DNA from: Bacteroidia bacterium
GTDB taxonomy: Bacteria; Bacteroidota; Bacteroidia; JADZBD01
DNA length: 64,000 bases
Direction: 5' to 3'
Assembly (NCBI GenBank): GCA_020852255.1
Contig: JADZBD010000015.1
Span: 1 to 64,000, forward strand
In this document: one piece after another, positions 1 to 9,542 of the stretch
How positions within the stretch are numbered: position 1 is the stretch's first letter
Layout: every line of letters begins with the position of its first letter
The notes under the pieces: generated by a model
What the model saw: only the letters and a program-made list of their open reading frames with translations
Told to the model about the DNA's origin: nothing
Databases searched by the model: none
Translations under genes and position numbers: made by a program

Positions 1-1586
1 TCCGCAAAAAGGGACTTCCAACTTAAAAAAGGGGGAAGTCCCTTTTCTTCTTCCCCAAAACTGCCTGATAATCGAGCGATTTCAGCAATTACCGAATTTA
101 TTTTTACGGTTCGAAATGCGCCTAAATTCTTGTCATAGGCTAAACCGGAAGGAAAGACAAGTTTCTGCAATTTCTCCCGTAAGTTCAATCCTCCCTGCGC
201 CCATAATGAGGTGAGATTCAGGCAGAAATTTACTGCTTGCTTGAGTTTTCCTCCGAGGTTCGAAATGGCAACCCCCACTTTAGTCAACTCTGCGAGCATT
301 TTCTCCCGATCACCCGCCAGTTTGCTCGTTAGGCGTTCAAAAACTTCCCTGGTCATTTCTTCCTTGACATAGAATTTTTCTTCCAGCACAACCAAGCCGT
401 TTTCCAGCTCTCCTAATTGCTTTTGGAAGCGTATTTCCTTTTCAGAGCTATCCTTATTAGCTTCATTATAATCATGCTCCAGCTTCCATATAATAGCATC
501 TATAAGGGATTCCTTCACTTGATACTTTCCCAACTCCTCCAGGAACAGTTTGTGCATATCCTTTGCGCTTTTATTACACTTGCATCCTACTTTGCGGCAC
601 TTGTAGTAATAAAGATTCTTTTTCTTAACGATGTAGCCTGTTAAGGGTTCGTTGCAATCCGCACATTTTAGAAACACCTTCAGCGGCACTCCCTCGTTCT
701 CCCTTTTATGCGGTACTCCATATTTTGTGGAGCTAAGGCGAATGTCATTAACCTTATAAAACACTTCCTTGCTCACCATTGGCTCGTGTTTACCTTCAAC
801 CACCTTGCCGTCCAAAATTCCGTGTGCGATTAGACCAGCGTAAAATGGATTTTTAAAGATTTTATAAATACGCTGCTTGTAGGTTTTCACACCGATCTTT
901 TCCAGCATCTTAATGATCTCTTCGTTCTTATACCCCTCCAGCTTCCATTCCCAAGCCTTTCGGAGCTTCTTGCCGTATTCATTCAACACGATCTTTCTCT
1001 CTCCATTGATCTTGACCGTATCATATCCGACAGGGGCTGGAATACACCATTCCCCTTGCTCATACTTTGACTTCAAACCGGCATGAGTTACCTGTTGTCG
1101 TTGTACGTTGTCCCATTTTGCGAAGATGAGTTGCATTTCCTGAAAGAGAACACCATTGCTGTTAGAAGTATCAATAGGTTCGGTTACAGCAATAATGTGA
1201 ATGCCATACTTGCTTCTCAGTTCATCAGCAATAGAAATAGCTTTGCCTCCAGTGCGGCTGAACCTCGTCATTTTATAGACTAAGATAGTGCTGATCTTTC
1301 CCTTACTCCGTTTGCAGAACTCGATCATGCGTTGAAATTCTTTTCGCTCATCGGTCTTTGCGCTCTCATATGTTGCACCAAAGCCCGCTACGATTTGCAA
1401 CTTGAATCTCTTGGCAAATTCTTCAATCGCCTTGTTTTGGTTATCTATGGATTCGTTCGTATCAAACTGTTTTTTGCCCGACACCCGTGTGTACTTAATG
1501 ACCATACGCGAATCCACTTTTTTAATCGTGGTTTTACTCTTTCGCCCGAACTTGTGATTCAAAGCCGCTTGTACTTCTGTATTCAT
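1..1586 (-). CDS. Large serine recombinase/integrase (3' end beyond the window)
   Basis: Site-specific recombinase expected to integrate and excise the element. The reading frame is open from the ATG at 1586 to the window edge, so the C-terminus is missing. The N-terminal resolvase domain carries the YTRVSGKKQ motif with the presumed nucleophilic Ser, followed by KMTRFSR. A recombinase domain (KIFKNPFYAGLI) follows, then a zinc-ribbon segment (KCADC, YYKCRKVGC) and a coiled-coil tail. This is the large serine integrase layout, far longer than small resolvases. The start overlaps the stop of the upstream small gene by ATGA, so the two are translationally coupled. A 13-bp inverted repeat lies inside the visible 3' coding part. 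Confidence 0.93.
   Translation of the reverse strand, partial: MNTEVQAALNHKFGRKSKTTIKKVDSRMVIKYTRVSGKKQFDTNESIDNQNKAIEEFAKRFKLQIVAGFGATYESAKTDERKEFQRMIEFCKRSKGKISTILVYKMTRFSRTGGKAISIADELRSKYGIHIIAVTEPIDTSNSNGVLFQEMQLIFAKWDNVQRQQVTHAGLKSKYEQGEWCIPAPVGYDTVKINGERKIVLNEYGKKLRKAWEWKLEGYKNEEIIKMLEKIGVKTYKQRIYKIFKNPFYAGLIAHGILDGKVVEGKHEPMVSKEVFYKVNDIRLSSTKYGVPHKRENEGVPLKVFLKCADCNEPLTGYIVKKKNLYYYKCRKVGCKCNKSAKDMHKLFLEELGKYQVKESLIDAIIWKLEHDYNEANKDSSEKEIRFQKQLGELENGLVVLEEKFYVKEEMTREVFERLTSKLAGDREKMLAELTKVGVAISNLGGKLKQAVNFCLNLTSLWAQGGLNLREKLQKLVFPSGLAYDKNLGAFRTVKINSVIAEIARLSGSFGEEEKGLPPFLSWKSLFA
7..46. terminator. Terminator-like inverted repeat inside the recombinase 3' region
   Basis: Perfect 13-bp arms (AAAAGGGACTTCC at 7-19 and its complement at 34-46) enclose a 14-nt loop. 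Each strand ends its stem in four T, as in bidirectional rho-independent terminators. The recombinase frame stays open through it, so the last codons may belong to the hairpin or to DNA fused at the junction. Confidence 0.5.
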
Positions 1587-1819
1587 GCTGCCTGTTTTAA
1601 ATTATCCTGGTTATTTTTTTCGTTTAGCTCCTGCTGATATTGGAATTCAACAATAATGCTCACCAATGCTTCAATAGCGAAAAGGATTTCTTGCGCCTGT
1701 TCGTCTGTTAGCTTTTCACCTTTCATCAGTTCCTTTAATTTTTGCACCGTTAACGGTTCCTTCTTTGGATTGATTCCCTGGTACTTTCTTAGCTCAACTA
1801 TTTTTCCTTTTTCCTTCAT
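1583..1819 (-). CDS. Small protein coupled to the serine recombinase
   Basis: A 78-residue protein taken from the internal ATG at 1819; the longer frame to 1876 adds an unlikely N-terminus. It is helical and charged (EKLTDEQAQEILFAIEALVSIIVEFQ) with no recognisable domain. Its stop overlaps the recombinase start (ATGA), a strong sign of coupled expression. A role as recombinase partner or directionality factor is inferred from position only. I do not recognise the family. Confidence 0.6.
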   Translation of the reverse strand: MKEKGKIVELRKYQGINPKKEPLTVQKLKELMKGEKLTDEQAQEILFAIEALVSIIVEFQYQQELNEKNNQDNLKQAA

Positions 1820-1924
1820 GTTTCTATAATTGGAAAAAGGCCCCGCGTATCTTATTAATATATTGATTATCAACATATTACAAATGTACGGAGCCTTTTT
1901 GAATTGGCAAAATCCTAAATAATC

Positions 1925-3649
1925 CTACTCAAAAATGTCCATCGCCCCGCCCTGGTTATACCGTCCGAACTGCACGGCTTTACCGGGCTGGGGTATTTCG
2001 ATCACCACGTCCACATCATGCTGGAATTCGTTCTTGCCCCGGAAGTTTCCGTCTTTGGTCGTCTGAAAAACAAAAATGAATGACTTACCCTTGTGGGTTT
2101 TGCGAAGCGAATCCAGGTGAGCAGGTGAAAGACCGAGCTTGTTCACGCTGTCCAGGAAAATAAAATCATAGCCCGATAAATCTTCAGGAAGGTAATCGCT
2201 CACAAAAAGATTCGGGTGCTTTACGTTTTTATCATTAAGTTTTATCTGTAAGGTTTTGTCAAGCCCTTCTTCCCTTGCCACATACAATACCTTTCCGTGA
2301 TTACGGGCCAGATATCCGGCAAACTCCACGCACAGGTAAGACTTACCCATCTTTGGCCGTCCAAATACCATTGCTGAGAATCCTGGTGCGGGATCTCCTA
2401 TCAGCTCTCTCCACTTTCCGGTAAAGCCGATGGAATCAAATGTCATATCCGCGAATTCCATGCTGCTCATCAGCTTATTGTCCTCGCCTTCCTCGATTCC
2501 ATTCAATCCGCATTCGCACCCCTCAAGATCATCTCCGCTGTGAACTTGTTCCATCCATTCCCAATTAATCGCATTTAACAAGTCATCCATGCTTTTATAC
2601 CAATCGGAATCAAAGCCGAATCCTTCGAGCTTAATGGCTCCAGATTTTTCCTTGCGAATACCTGTAATTAAAATCTGTATTCTGCTCTCATCGGAAGTTC
2701 CTCTCGGATAAAACGGCTTTTTGAATGTGACTATGTTTCCCTTTTTTATCGTCTTAATTCTTTTCTCCCGCGTATCGTATAGCTTTTCTCTTTTACGTGT
2801 TCCCAATAATCCTAACAAGCCATTCAGCTCTGCCGAATTCATCGGAAGGGTTTTTGCTTTTTTATCTTCTAAAAATTCTTTGAGGGATTTCCAGATTTCA
2901 TTGAGCTTAACTGCGTACTTATCGTCCTTTACGATCTTTCCCTTTTTTACCGCCCGATTCATCTGCTCATAAAGCTTTGCTGCCTTCTCCTTTATACCGA
3001 CCTTCCCATGCAGGCTCACGTATCGCTTGATAAACTGGATTGACTTGAAAACACTTTCTCCATTGATCTCTTCCTTGAACTCAGCAATGACCTTTCCAGG
3101 AATCTCGATTTCAGCCGTGCGGCCTTTCATTCCATTGTAAACTTTGAGCAGGTTCTCCTGGATATAAAGCACTTGCTTTGCCCATTCAGATTCCTTCCTT
3201 ATTCTGCGCTCCAGTATCGCCCGCTGAAGGCCGTTGATAAACCGAAGCAGTTCATCTTTGGTCTTGCGCTTGCCATTCAGGTTGAGATACCTTTTCATAA
3301 AACGTAGTTCTTCCGGTATGCGTTCTACAAGCTCGACATCTTCTTCCTCCTCAGCCGCAGGTTCCTTTTCCTTGCGCTCCTTCCTGGGCTTTTCTTCTTT
3401 TGGTTTGCGCTCCTGCTTCTGCTCGGAGGATCGCTGCTTTTTCTCCTCCTTTACAGGAAGATGGCTCGACAGCTTTTCAAAATAGTCATCCACGACTTTC
3501 TTAATGGTGGGACTGGAGTGATAGGTATTCCAGTCCATTCCGCTTTGCGTAACCTTGTTCACGAATTCGTGTCCCTTCTGCAAAGGAGCAGGCAGGGATG
3601 AAATGTCGAGGGAGTTTACCTTGCTGTAATAATTGTCTGCGTTTATCAT
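1925..3649 (-). CDS. RadA/KaiC-like RecA-fold ATPase with duplicated N-terminal domain
   Basis: 574 residues. Residues 60-105 are a highly charged low-complexity linker. Two homologous units of about 60 residues follow (about 114-172 and 203-261; FMKRYLNLNGK against FIKRYVSLHGK), an internal duplication. The C-terminal third is a RecA-superfamily ATPase: Walker A GRPKMGKS (430-437), Walker B DFIFLD (495-500), then FQTTKDGNFRGKNEFQHDVD, which parallels the RadA KxG segment. It follows the giant helicase gene by 12 bp. It could serve in viral DNA replication or recombination. It is not an FtsK/HerA-type packaging ATPase by motif, and the ATPase sits too far C-terminal for a terminase. Confidence 0.75.
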   Translation of the reverse strand: MINADNYYSKVNSLDISSLPAPLQKGHEFVNKVTQSGMDWNTYHSSPTIKKVVDDYFEKLSSHLPVKEEKKQRSSEQKQERKPKEEKPRKERKEKEPAAEEEEDVELVERIPEELRFMKRYLNLNGKRKTKDELLRFINGLQRAILERRIRKESEWAKQVLYIQENLLKVYNGMKGRTAEIEIPGKVIAEFKEEINGESVFKSIQFIKRYVSLHGKVGIKEKAAKLYEQMNRAVKKGKIVKDDKYAVKLNEIWKSLKEFLEDKKAKTLPMNSAELNGLLGLLGTRKREKLYDTREKRIKTIKKGNIVTFKKPFYPRGTSDESRIQILITGIRKEKSGAIKLEGFGFDSDWYKSMDDLLNAINWEWMEQVHSGDDLEGCECGLNGIEEGEDNKLMSSMEFADMTFDSIGFTGKWRELIGDPAPGFSAMVFGRPKMGKSYLCVEFAGYLARNHGKVLYVAREEGLDKTLQIKLNDKNVKHPNLFVSDYLPEDLSGYDFIFLDSVNKLGLSPAHLDSLRKTHKGKSFIFVFQTTKDGNFRGKNEFQHDVDVVIEIPQPGKAVQFGRYNQGGAMDIFE

Positions 3650-3661
3650 GGTAATTAGTTT

Positions 3662-6600
3662 TTATGCTGCCATTAGTTCGAGTTCAAGAGCCAGGGCTTC
3701 TGCTTCCAGCTCATATATTTTCATCATGTCGCTATTTTCTTCCTCTGCCGGAGGAGCCAGAATCTTCCTTCGGGACGAACTGCGCTTGTGCTTTTCATCC
3801 TTTATCATATCAAACTGGAAGTTGGTGAGGGTTATGGCGGAACTGAATTTGTCCTGGAGGATTTCAATAAAGGGTTCAATCTTTTTGAAAGGAAACGTAG
3901 AGACCATTTTATCTGAAACCTTATCGAAATTGTTCCCGTCCACGATCTCCAGAATATCTCTATCCAGGTAAATTTCTCCGCCCTTAACACGCGAAGCAGG
4001 TACGATCACCTTGAACCCTTCGCCCTGCCGGAATATCCCGATGTTATTATTGGTGTAGATAGCAGCACCGTTAGCCAGGGATTTTATAATCGTGATCGCT
4101 TTACCAATAGGAACAACCACTTTATCTCCGATATGCTCTGCTGGAATCCAGTTCTCAGGCATCAGGATTCCCTTCTTGACCTCTCCATCCTTCATAGTAT
4201 AGCTCACCAGCTTTCCCTTGAAATCGCTGAACGCTTGGAGCAGGTTTCCGGTTATGATATGCCGGGTCTTGCGGTCCGTTACATTGTTCTTAATAGCCTT
4301 TTCCCAATCAGCCAGGAATTCTTCCTTCCCTGTGTCCTCAACCCCTGTGCTGGCTCCCATGATGGCTGTAATGTCATCCGAATAGCTGGCAGGAATAGCG
4401 ATGTACTTGCTGCTGTTTGCAATGGCAAAGCGCAGCTTCATCGCGCTGGGTGCGTACGGATTCTTCTTTTTCTTGTCTATAATGAATCCCAAAAAGGTTG
4501 AAAGGATGAGTTCCTGCCCTTCACTATATGACTGAATGGGATAACTCAGCCTCTTACCGATATGGAAGTATTTGAATATCCGCTTTAGATACTGCGAACG
4601 ATTTTCAAATGAGGTTTGCGTTTGCTCAAGCTGTTTCTCTCTTGCATCGTTGAGCTCTTTCTCGCGTTCATTTATAGCATCAAGCCTTTGCTTTTCGCTT
4701 TTGATCTTCTGAATTTTCTTTTCACCTGGAATCTCCTTTATCAGTTCATCATATTTATCATTCACTTCTTTCGTTTCTTCCTCCAGGCGTTTAGCAACGA
4801 AGATTTCATATTCGCTCTGAAGCTCTGCCTGTAACGCATGAGCGTCCATTTTGCCGAGCGATTCTTTAAGCAGGTTCTCCAACTCCGTTTTTGAGAAAGG
4901 TTTTTTCAGCACGTTAGCTTTTACCGTTTCCAGGATGCTGTCATCTCCGAAAGTGCTGTCACCGCCTTTGCCCATCTTGATAATGCTCCTGCCGGTACGC
5001 TCTGCTTGCAAATCCATTGCCTCCACTTCCAGATCATATTCGCCTATCTGTTTGAGGTATTCGGTAAAGTCATTGTACCGCTCCGCAATTTCATTGTAGA
5101 AGTCCTGCTGCATTTTGGTGGAAAGAACGGCTACTCGTCCGGAGACCTTGTGCGCTGCATCTTCCACCGTTTCCTTGTCATCACTTTTGGTTGTTTTCAG
5201 GTGAAGGGGATCATTGAGCAGTTCGTTTACTGCGGGATTCTCGATCAGGTATTCCTTCACGATCTTATCTCCGTATTTATTCAGGAAATCCGGCACATCA
5301 AGAATTTTAGTGCTTTGCTTTTGATTGGAGGTAGTATTTGCATCCAGGGACTTGAGTTTCTTCTGAAGCATCATCATCAGCCGCTTCTCTGCTGGTATTG
5401 CAGAGTTCACATAGTCGTAAATCGGTTTTAGAATTTGACCCGTGCGGTTAATGCGACCGCGCTTCTGCACTTCGGTATTGATGTCAAGCTCTGCCTGAAG
5501 CACGATCATTACACGCTGTTTTACTTCCGAGGCCGGAACCTTCGCAGTAGGAATTGCATGAGCCGATGCACCCGTGCTGCCGGACTGATTAATCATCAAC
5601 ACATCCACTTCGTTGTTGTTGAATTGACGGAAAGCATCATTGGTGTTGATGCGTTTGCGCTGAAGCACCAGCCCCTTGCTTGTTTTTGAATTGATTTGGA
5701 GTTCGTATTTCCTTCCGGTTACTTCGGCAACGGAATATCCTGCGTCCTGGATTTTCTTTATGACAATATCAATCGGAGAAATGGTGATCCCGGTGGAAGC
5801 CGCTTTTATCCTCTCCATGATCCGAGTGTACTCTACCTGGGCTTCTACCGATAAATCCGAAATCTCAAACTTTTTGTGAATGGGGTTTCCATCTACATCC
5901 CGCTCCGTATAGCGCAGAATTCCTTCAAGTCCGCGCTTGAGAACTTCGGTGAAGTCAGCATTGATAACATCTCCATCCGAAACGAACACGCCTTTTTCAT
6001 TTTCCATTTGCTCAATGAAACTGCCCATTGTGGAAGCAAATGCAATGATGGGTTTCTTGCCTTCTTTGAGCCGCATGATCGCTCTTTCGGCAACCGCTTC
6101 GGCTTTCAGGGAGAAAAGCATCTGGTTAATGACGTTGAAGACCTTTGAGAAATAAGGTTGGCTATCAACTCCGGCCTGTGAAGTTCCTTCACGCAGTTCC
6201 ACTTCCTTTCCCTCCGCAGCCGCTATTTTGTCAAGCTCCTCAACCTGCTTGTCAACGAAATGCTTTTGAAAGGAAATAATATCGCGGAGGATTTCCGTAA
6301 TGTTATCGGCAATGGCGTAGTGTTCCTGCTCCAAGTTGTCCAGCGTGATGTAATTCACTTCCACCCCCTCGAATGAACGCTCCCTGCGAAGCATCTGTCC
6401 TTCGGCTACAAGCTGACTGGATAAAACCTCCTGCAAAGCCACGCCTCCCCGGATAATGGCCTCTACAAGTTCATCCTTTGTCATGTTCGCATCTGAGATT
6501 GCAGTCTTCATCGCGTAGATGGGCATATTGTCCGCTCGTTTGGCGAAAGTTGCCGAGAGAAACACCACGCCCTTTGTATCGGCCACGACAGACTGCATGA

Positions 6601-8806
6601 ACTCTCCTGTGTTGGATGATCCGCTTGAGTTATGAGCTTCATCCAGGATCATAATGTTTCCCTGGGCAATTTCCCGCAGGAAGCCGGGCTTCTCCGGTTT
6701 TTTCTCCGGTGAATTGAACTGAGAATAGGTAGCAAGTACAAAGTGATACTTGCCGGGAACTTTGCGGCTTTCAAAAACCCTTTGCTGCTCATTAGCCGGT
6801 AATGCCTGGTGAATCACATTGCCGTCTTCGTCTTTTACATCTGTTTTGGATTCCCTGCCGTTCACAATAAACGGAATCAGGTTGGCCGAGCCTATTGCCG
6901 CAAGGTCGCGGTAGATGTCAGAGAAAAGATTGGCCTTTTCAGTAATAAAAACTGGCTTTAATCCCTGCTTTACCCCGTAACGGATCATCGAAGCTGCCAC
7001 ACGACCTTTGCCGATGCCTGTCTGATCCCCGATAATCATTCCCTGGCTTCGCGCCTCGATATTGTAGATAGCCATTGCAACCGCATCAATCTGCTCTGCG
7101 GATAAAGACTTGCAGAGTTCTGTTTTGGTGCGGTAACCCAGGCGATGACGCACAAAATTGTCAATATCCCCGCCAACTTCTTCCCGGATCAGCTCCAGGG
7201 CTTTCTGCGTTTCAAAGCTCATAGAATCGGGAACCTGGGTATTTAGCACAACGCAGGCTGCCGAAGCTGGAACATAGGGAGATCCCAAATCAGGAAAACC
7301 AAGCTGGCTTTGAAGTTCCAGGGCCTCTTTTTCTAACTGTGGTATATTTTGTTTCATGGCATTGGTTACTCTTTCGTATAGTGCCTCAAATGATTTTACA
7401 GTTTCAGCGATCACGCTGCTTTTAGTCGGGGCTGCGCCTCTGGCCGGACGTTTCCTTCCGTCAATAAGAATCATCCTCACGTCAAATGAAGTTCCCTGGC
7501 GGGAATAGAGGCTGCCGTCAATATTGATTACATCTATGACGTTATATCGGCTGTACAGGTAATTAAAAAAGATTCGATTCCTTCCGGCCTGAATCCTTCC
7601 CTTGTCGTCCCATCGCGTATGTCCCCCGATAATAATTGCAGCCCTGCCGCGATCCTTCATGCAGTCCAGCGCACGCAAAGCCATCAGGTGATCCAGCGTT
7701 CTGATCGGAAAAGTGTCGAACATCGCCTCCGTGTCCAGCGTTCCGAATGGTGGATTGGTAATGACTGCATCCATCTTCTGATAGAACTCCGGGAATGCAC
7801 TCGTGGCATCACGTTTCATTACCTGCTTAAAGCCTTGCGTTTGTAAGTTCTCCCTACGGAAAGGATCAATTTCATTGACCACGATATTTTTCTCATCTCC
7901 CGCGATAGTAAGCAGGCCATTTCCCGCGCTTGGCTCAAATACCATTGCTCCTTTATCGGCTCCTACGAATATTCCTGCAAGGAATCCGATGGGAGCTGGC
8001 GTAGAATATTGCTGAAGCAGTATGCTTTGGCTGGTGCGGTGGGACAGATTCACCTGACTTTTATAAAGCTCTACAATGGAATCATACCGTTCCTTTACTC
8101 TACCAGGTGTATGAGCAAGAACTCTTGCCCTGCGAACAATGGCCAGTTCGGTAAGTTCCTTGACCTGGTTCTTGTCATTAATACCGAATGTGGCTGCAAG
8201 TTTCTCAATGGAACGCTTGGTGTAATGAACTTTATTTGCCAAATCCTTTTCGACCCTCTCCACAAACTTCAACTTGGTATCGAAGCCGTTCAACTCCGTG
8301 CCAAGCATACCTTCATCTGCAAATGAAAAATAACTGTCAGCCGTAATGATTACATGGTCGAGCAGTTGTATTTCCATCGTTGCCGCACTCTCCTTTATTT
8401 TTTTAGTCAACTCAATGTCTGCCTCGCTGGGTCTGGAATTTCCGCTCGGATGGTTATGGGCAACGATAATGGAGGTACTTGCGCTCTTGAGAGCAGCCGC
8501 CAGGATGATTCTTATGTCCGCTACTGTTCCCGTGATCCCGCCAACTGCGTGTCTGTAATACCCGATGATGTTATTGGCCCTGTTCAGATAGAGAACAATG
8601 AACTGTTCCTGCAACTGGATTTCGCCTCGCCTGTAAACTTTGCGAATGAAATCGGCTGCATCCTGTGATCTGCCAACTGATCCGTAATGCTTTTTCCTGG
8701 ACGAGCGGTTAAGCCGAAGTTTCACTTCAGGAACCTCGCCTTCGCGCAAGACTCCCAAAGTGAAAATGGTTTCAGGTTTTTGAAAATATTTCTTCGGCCT
8801 CTTCAT
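3662..8806 (-). CDS. Giant fusion: RadC/JAMM domain, N6-type DNA methyltransferase, Strawberry-notch helicase
   Basis: 1714 residues. A RadC-like MPN domain comes first with a complete JAMM set (E67, HNHPSGNSRPSEAD at 117-130). A SAM-dependent methyltransferase follows (motif I EPSAGNG near 291; NPPF at 351-354). Then comes an SF2 helicase of the Strawberry-notch type: Walker A GDQTGIGK (593-600), DEAH (722-725), SAT (751-753) and the QKRGRINRTGQ arginine-finger region around residue 1150. The last 400 residues include a long coiled coil (RLDAINEREKELNDAREKQL). Comparable methylase-helicase fusions occur in phages and plasmids; DarB of phage P1, an injected anti-restriction protein, is the best-known analogue. 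Function here is inferred: genome protection or replication. Confidence 0.85.
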   Translation of the reverse strand: MKRPKKYFQKPETIFTLGVLREGEVPEVKLRLNRSSRKKHYGSVGRSQDAADFIRKVYRRGEIQLQEQFIVLYLNRANNIIGYYRHAVGGITGTVADIRIILAAALKSASTSIIVAHNHPSGNSRPSEADIELTKKIKESAATMEIQLLDHVIITADSYFSFADEGMLGTELNGFDTKLKFVERVEKDLANKVHYTKRSIEKLAATFGINDKNQVKELTELAIVRRARVLAHTPGRVKERYDSIVELYKSQVNLSHRTSQSILLQQYSTPAPIGFLAGIFVGADKGAMVFEPSAGNGLLTIAGDEKNIVVNEIDPFRRENLQTQGFKQVMKRDATSAFPEFYQKMDAVITNPPFGTLDTEAMFDTFPIRTLDHLMALRALDCMKDRGRAAIIIGGHTRWDDKGRIQAGRNRIFFNYLYSRYNVIDVINIDGSLYSRQGTSFDVRMILIDGRKRPARGAAPTKSSVIAETVKSFEALYERVTNAMKQNIPQLEKEALELQSQLGFPDLGSPYVPASAACVVLNTQVPDSMSFETQKALELIREEVGGDIDNFVRHRLGYRTKTELCKSLSAEQIDAVAMAIYNIEARSQGMIIGDQTGIGKGRVAASMIRYGVKQGLKPVFITEKANLFSDIYRDLAAIGSANLIPFIVNGRESKTDVKDEDGNVIHQALPANEQQRVFESRKVPGKYHFVLATYSQFNSPEKKPEKPGFLREIAQGNIMILDEAHNSSGSSNTGEFMQSVVADTKGVVFLSATFAKRADNMPIYAMKTAISDANMTKDELVEAIIRGGVALQEVLSSQLVAEGQMLRRERSFEGVEVNYITLDNLEQEHYAIADNITEILRDIISFQKHFVDKQVEELDKIAAAEGKEVELREGTSQAGVDSQPYFSKVFNVINQMLFSLKAEAVAERAIMRLKEGKKPIIAFASTMGSFIEQMENEKGVFVSDGDVINADFTEVLKRGLEGILRYTERDVDGNPIHKKFEISDLSVEAQVEYTRIMERIKAASTGITISPIDIVIKKIQDAGYSVAEVTGRKYELQINSKTSKGLVLQRKRINTNDAFRQFNNNEVDVLMINQSGSTGASAHAIPTAKVPASEVKQRVMIVLQAELDINTEVQKRGRINRTGQILKPIYDYVNSAIPAEKRLMMMLQKKLKSLDANTTSNQKQSTKILDVPDFLNKYGDKIVKEYLIENPAVNELLNDPLHLKTTKSDDKETVEDAAHKVSGRVAVLSTKMQQDFYNEIAERYNDFTEYLKQIGEYDLEVEAMDLQAERTGRSIIKMGKGGDSTFGDDSILETVKANVLKKPFSKTELENLLKESLGKMDAHALQAELQSEYEIFVAKRLEEETKEVNDKYDELIKEIPGEKKIQKIKSEKQRLDAINEREKELNDAREKQLEQTQTSFENRSQYLKRIFKYFHIGKRLSYPIQSYSEGQELILSTFLGFIIDKKKKNPYAPSAMKLRFAIANSSKYIAIPASYSDDITAIMGASTGVEDTGKEEFLADWEKAIKNNVTDRKTRHIITGNLLQAFSDFKGKLVSYTMKDGEVKKGILMPENWIPAEHIGDKVVVPIGKAITIIKSLANGAAIYTNNNIGIFRQGEGFKVIVPASRVKGGEIYLDRDILEIVDGNNFDKVSDKMVSTFPFKKIEPFIEILQDKFSSAITLTNFQFDMIKDEKHKRSSSRRKILAPPAEEENSDMMKIYELEAEALALELELMAA

Positions 8807-8809
8807 TAA

Positions 8810-9337
8810 TCAGGAGTATGAAAGTGTTTTTCTGTTATTCCAGATTTTGTCGAAATTCTTGTTGCCTCCAGCCCATTGGGTTGTAATTACGTCATTGCTG
8901 CTCGTGATTTTTTGAATTGCCCAGACAGGTGCGGTTGTCAATGATCCTGGGGTTGCATAGCCCTTGTAAACTGTGTTGGGTGTTTTTTCATCAGTAATTA
9001 AAGGTTCCGAGAGGAGCTGATTGGTCTTGATGCTTTGCAACTCCACAATTTCTGCATCCTGTTTTGTCTCTGTTGATACGCCCGCAAGATTTGGAGTGTT
9101 GAGCAACATAGCGTTAATCGCTTCTACCAATGCTTCGGCTGAAGCCGTAGCAGGATTAGTTACATCCGCATACGCTACAAAGATGTTGTTGAGTGCGCCC
9201 ATTCCGATGTCAATTTTCACAATGCCATCGTCAAGTGGACTTACTTCCCGTATCTGTTGTTTGAGGATATTTCTTGTTCCGTCTATCGTAATGATCTTCA
9301 GCGAAGCACCATTATTAATGATTTGAATAGCTGCCAT
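8810..9337 (-). CDS. Putative virion structural/attachment protein
   Basis: 175 residues, beta-rich. The C-terminus holds VWAIQKI, then TTQWAGGNKNFDKIWNNR, a pattern I associate with small structural or fibre-like proteins of Bacteroidota phages. The first half (IVKIDIGMGALNNIFVAYADVTNP) is regular beta with no signal peptide. It sits between the lysis block and the giant helicase gene, 4 bp from the latter. The assignment rests on the motif and context; no catalytic residues are evident. Confidence 0.5.
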   Translation of the reverse strand: MAAIQIINNGASLKIITIDGTRNILKQQIREVSPLDDGIVKIDIGMGALNNIFVAYADVTNPATASAEALVEAINAMLLNTPNLAGVSTETKQDAEIVELQSIKTNQLLSEPLITDEKTPNTVYKGYATPGSLTTAPVWAIQKITSSNDVITTQWAGGNKNFDKIWNNRKTLSYS

Positions 9338-9338
9338 A

Positions 9339-9542
9339 TTATTTGAATTTTTTAGGTTTATTATTATCGTCCTTGCCTACTACTTGGGAGATTGCTTCTC
9401 CAATCATTGCTCCTAAAAATCCGCTCACCATCATGTACGGCACAACGTCCTTTTGTGCCGCTTTCGCATAGAAATATGCACCCAATGAGGTTATCAGCGT
9501 AAAGGATGAAACAATGACTTTCTCCTTCATTGAACTGTTCAT
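9339..9542 (-). CDS. Small two-helix membrane protein
   Basis: 67 residues from the ATG at 9542, which overlaps the spanin-like gene stop (AAATGA). The longer frame to 9725 lies inside that gene. Two hydrophobic segments (VIVSSFTLITSLGAYFYA and VPYMMVSGFLGAMIGEAI) and a lysine-rich tail suggest an inner-membrane protein, perhaps holin, antiholin or virion membrane protein. Confidence 0.6.
   Translation of the reverse strand: MNSSMKEKVIVSSFTLITSLGAYFYAKAAQKDVVPYMMVSGFLGAMIGEAISQVVGKDDNNKPKKFK

Noticed and set aside
5006-5431. Plus-strand frames inside the giant helicase gene
   Set aside because: The minus strand encodes conserved helicase motifs throughout; these are shadows.
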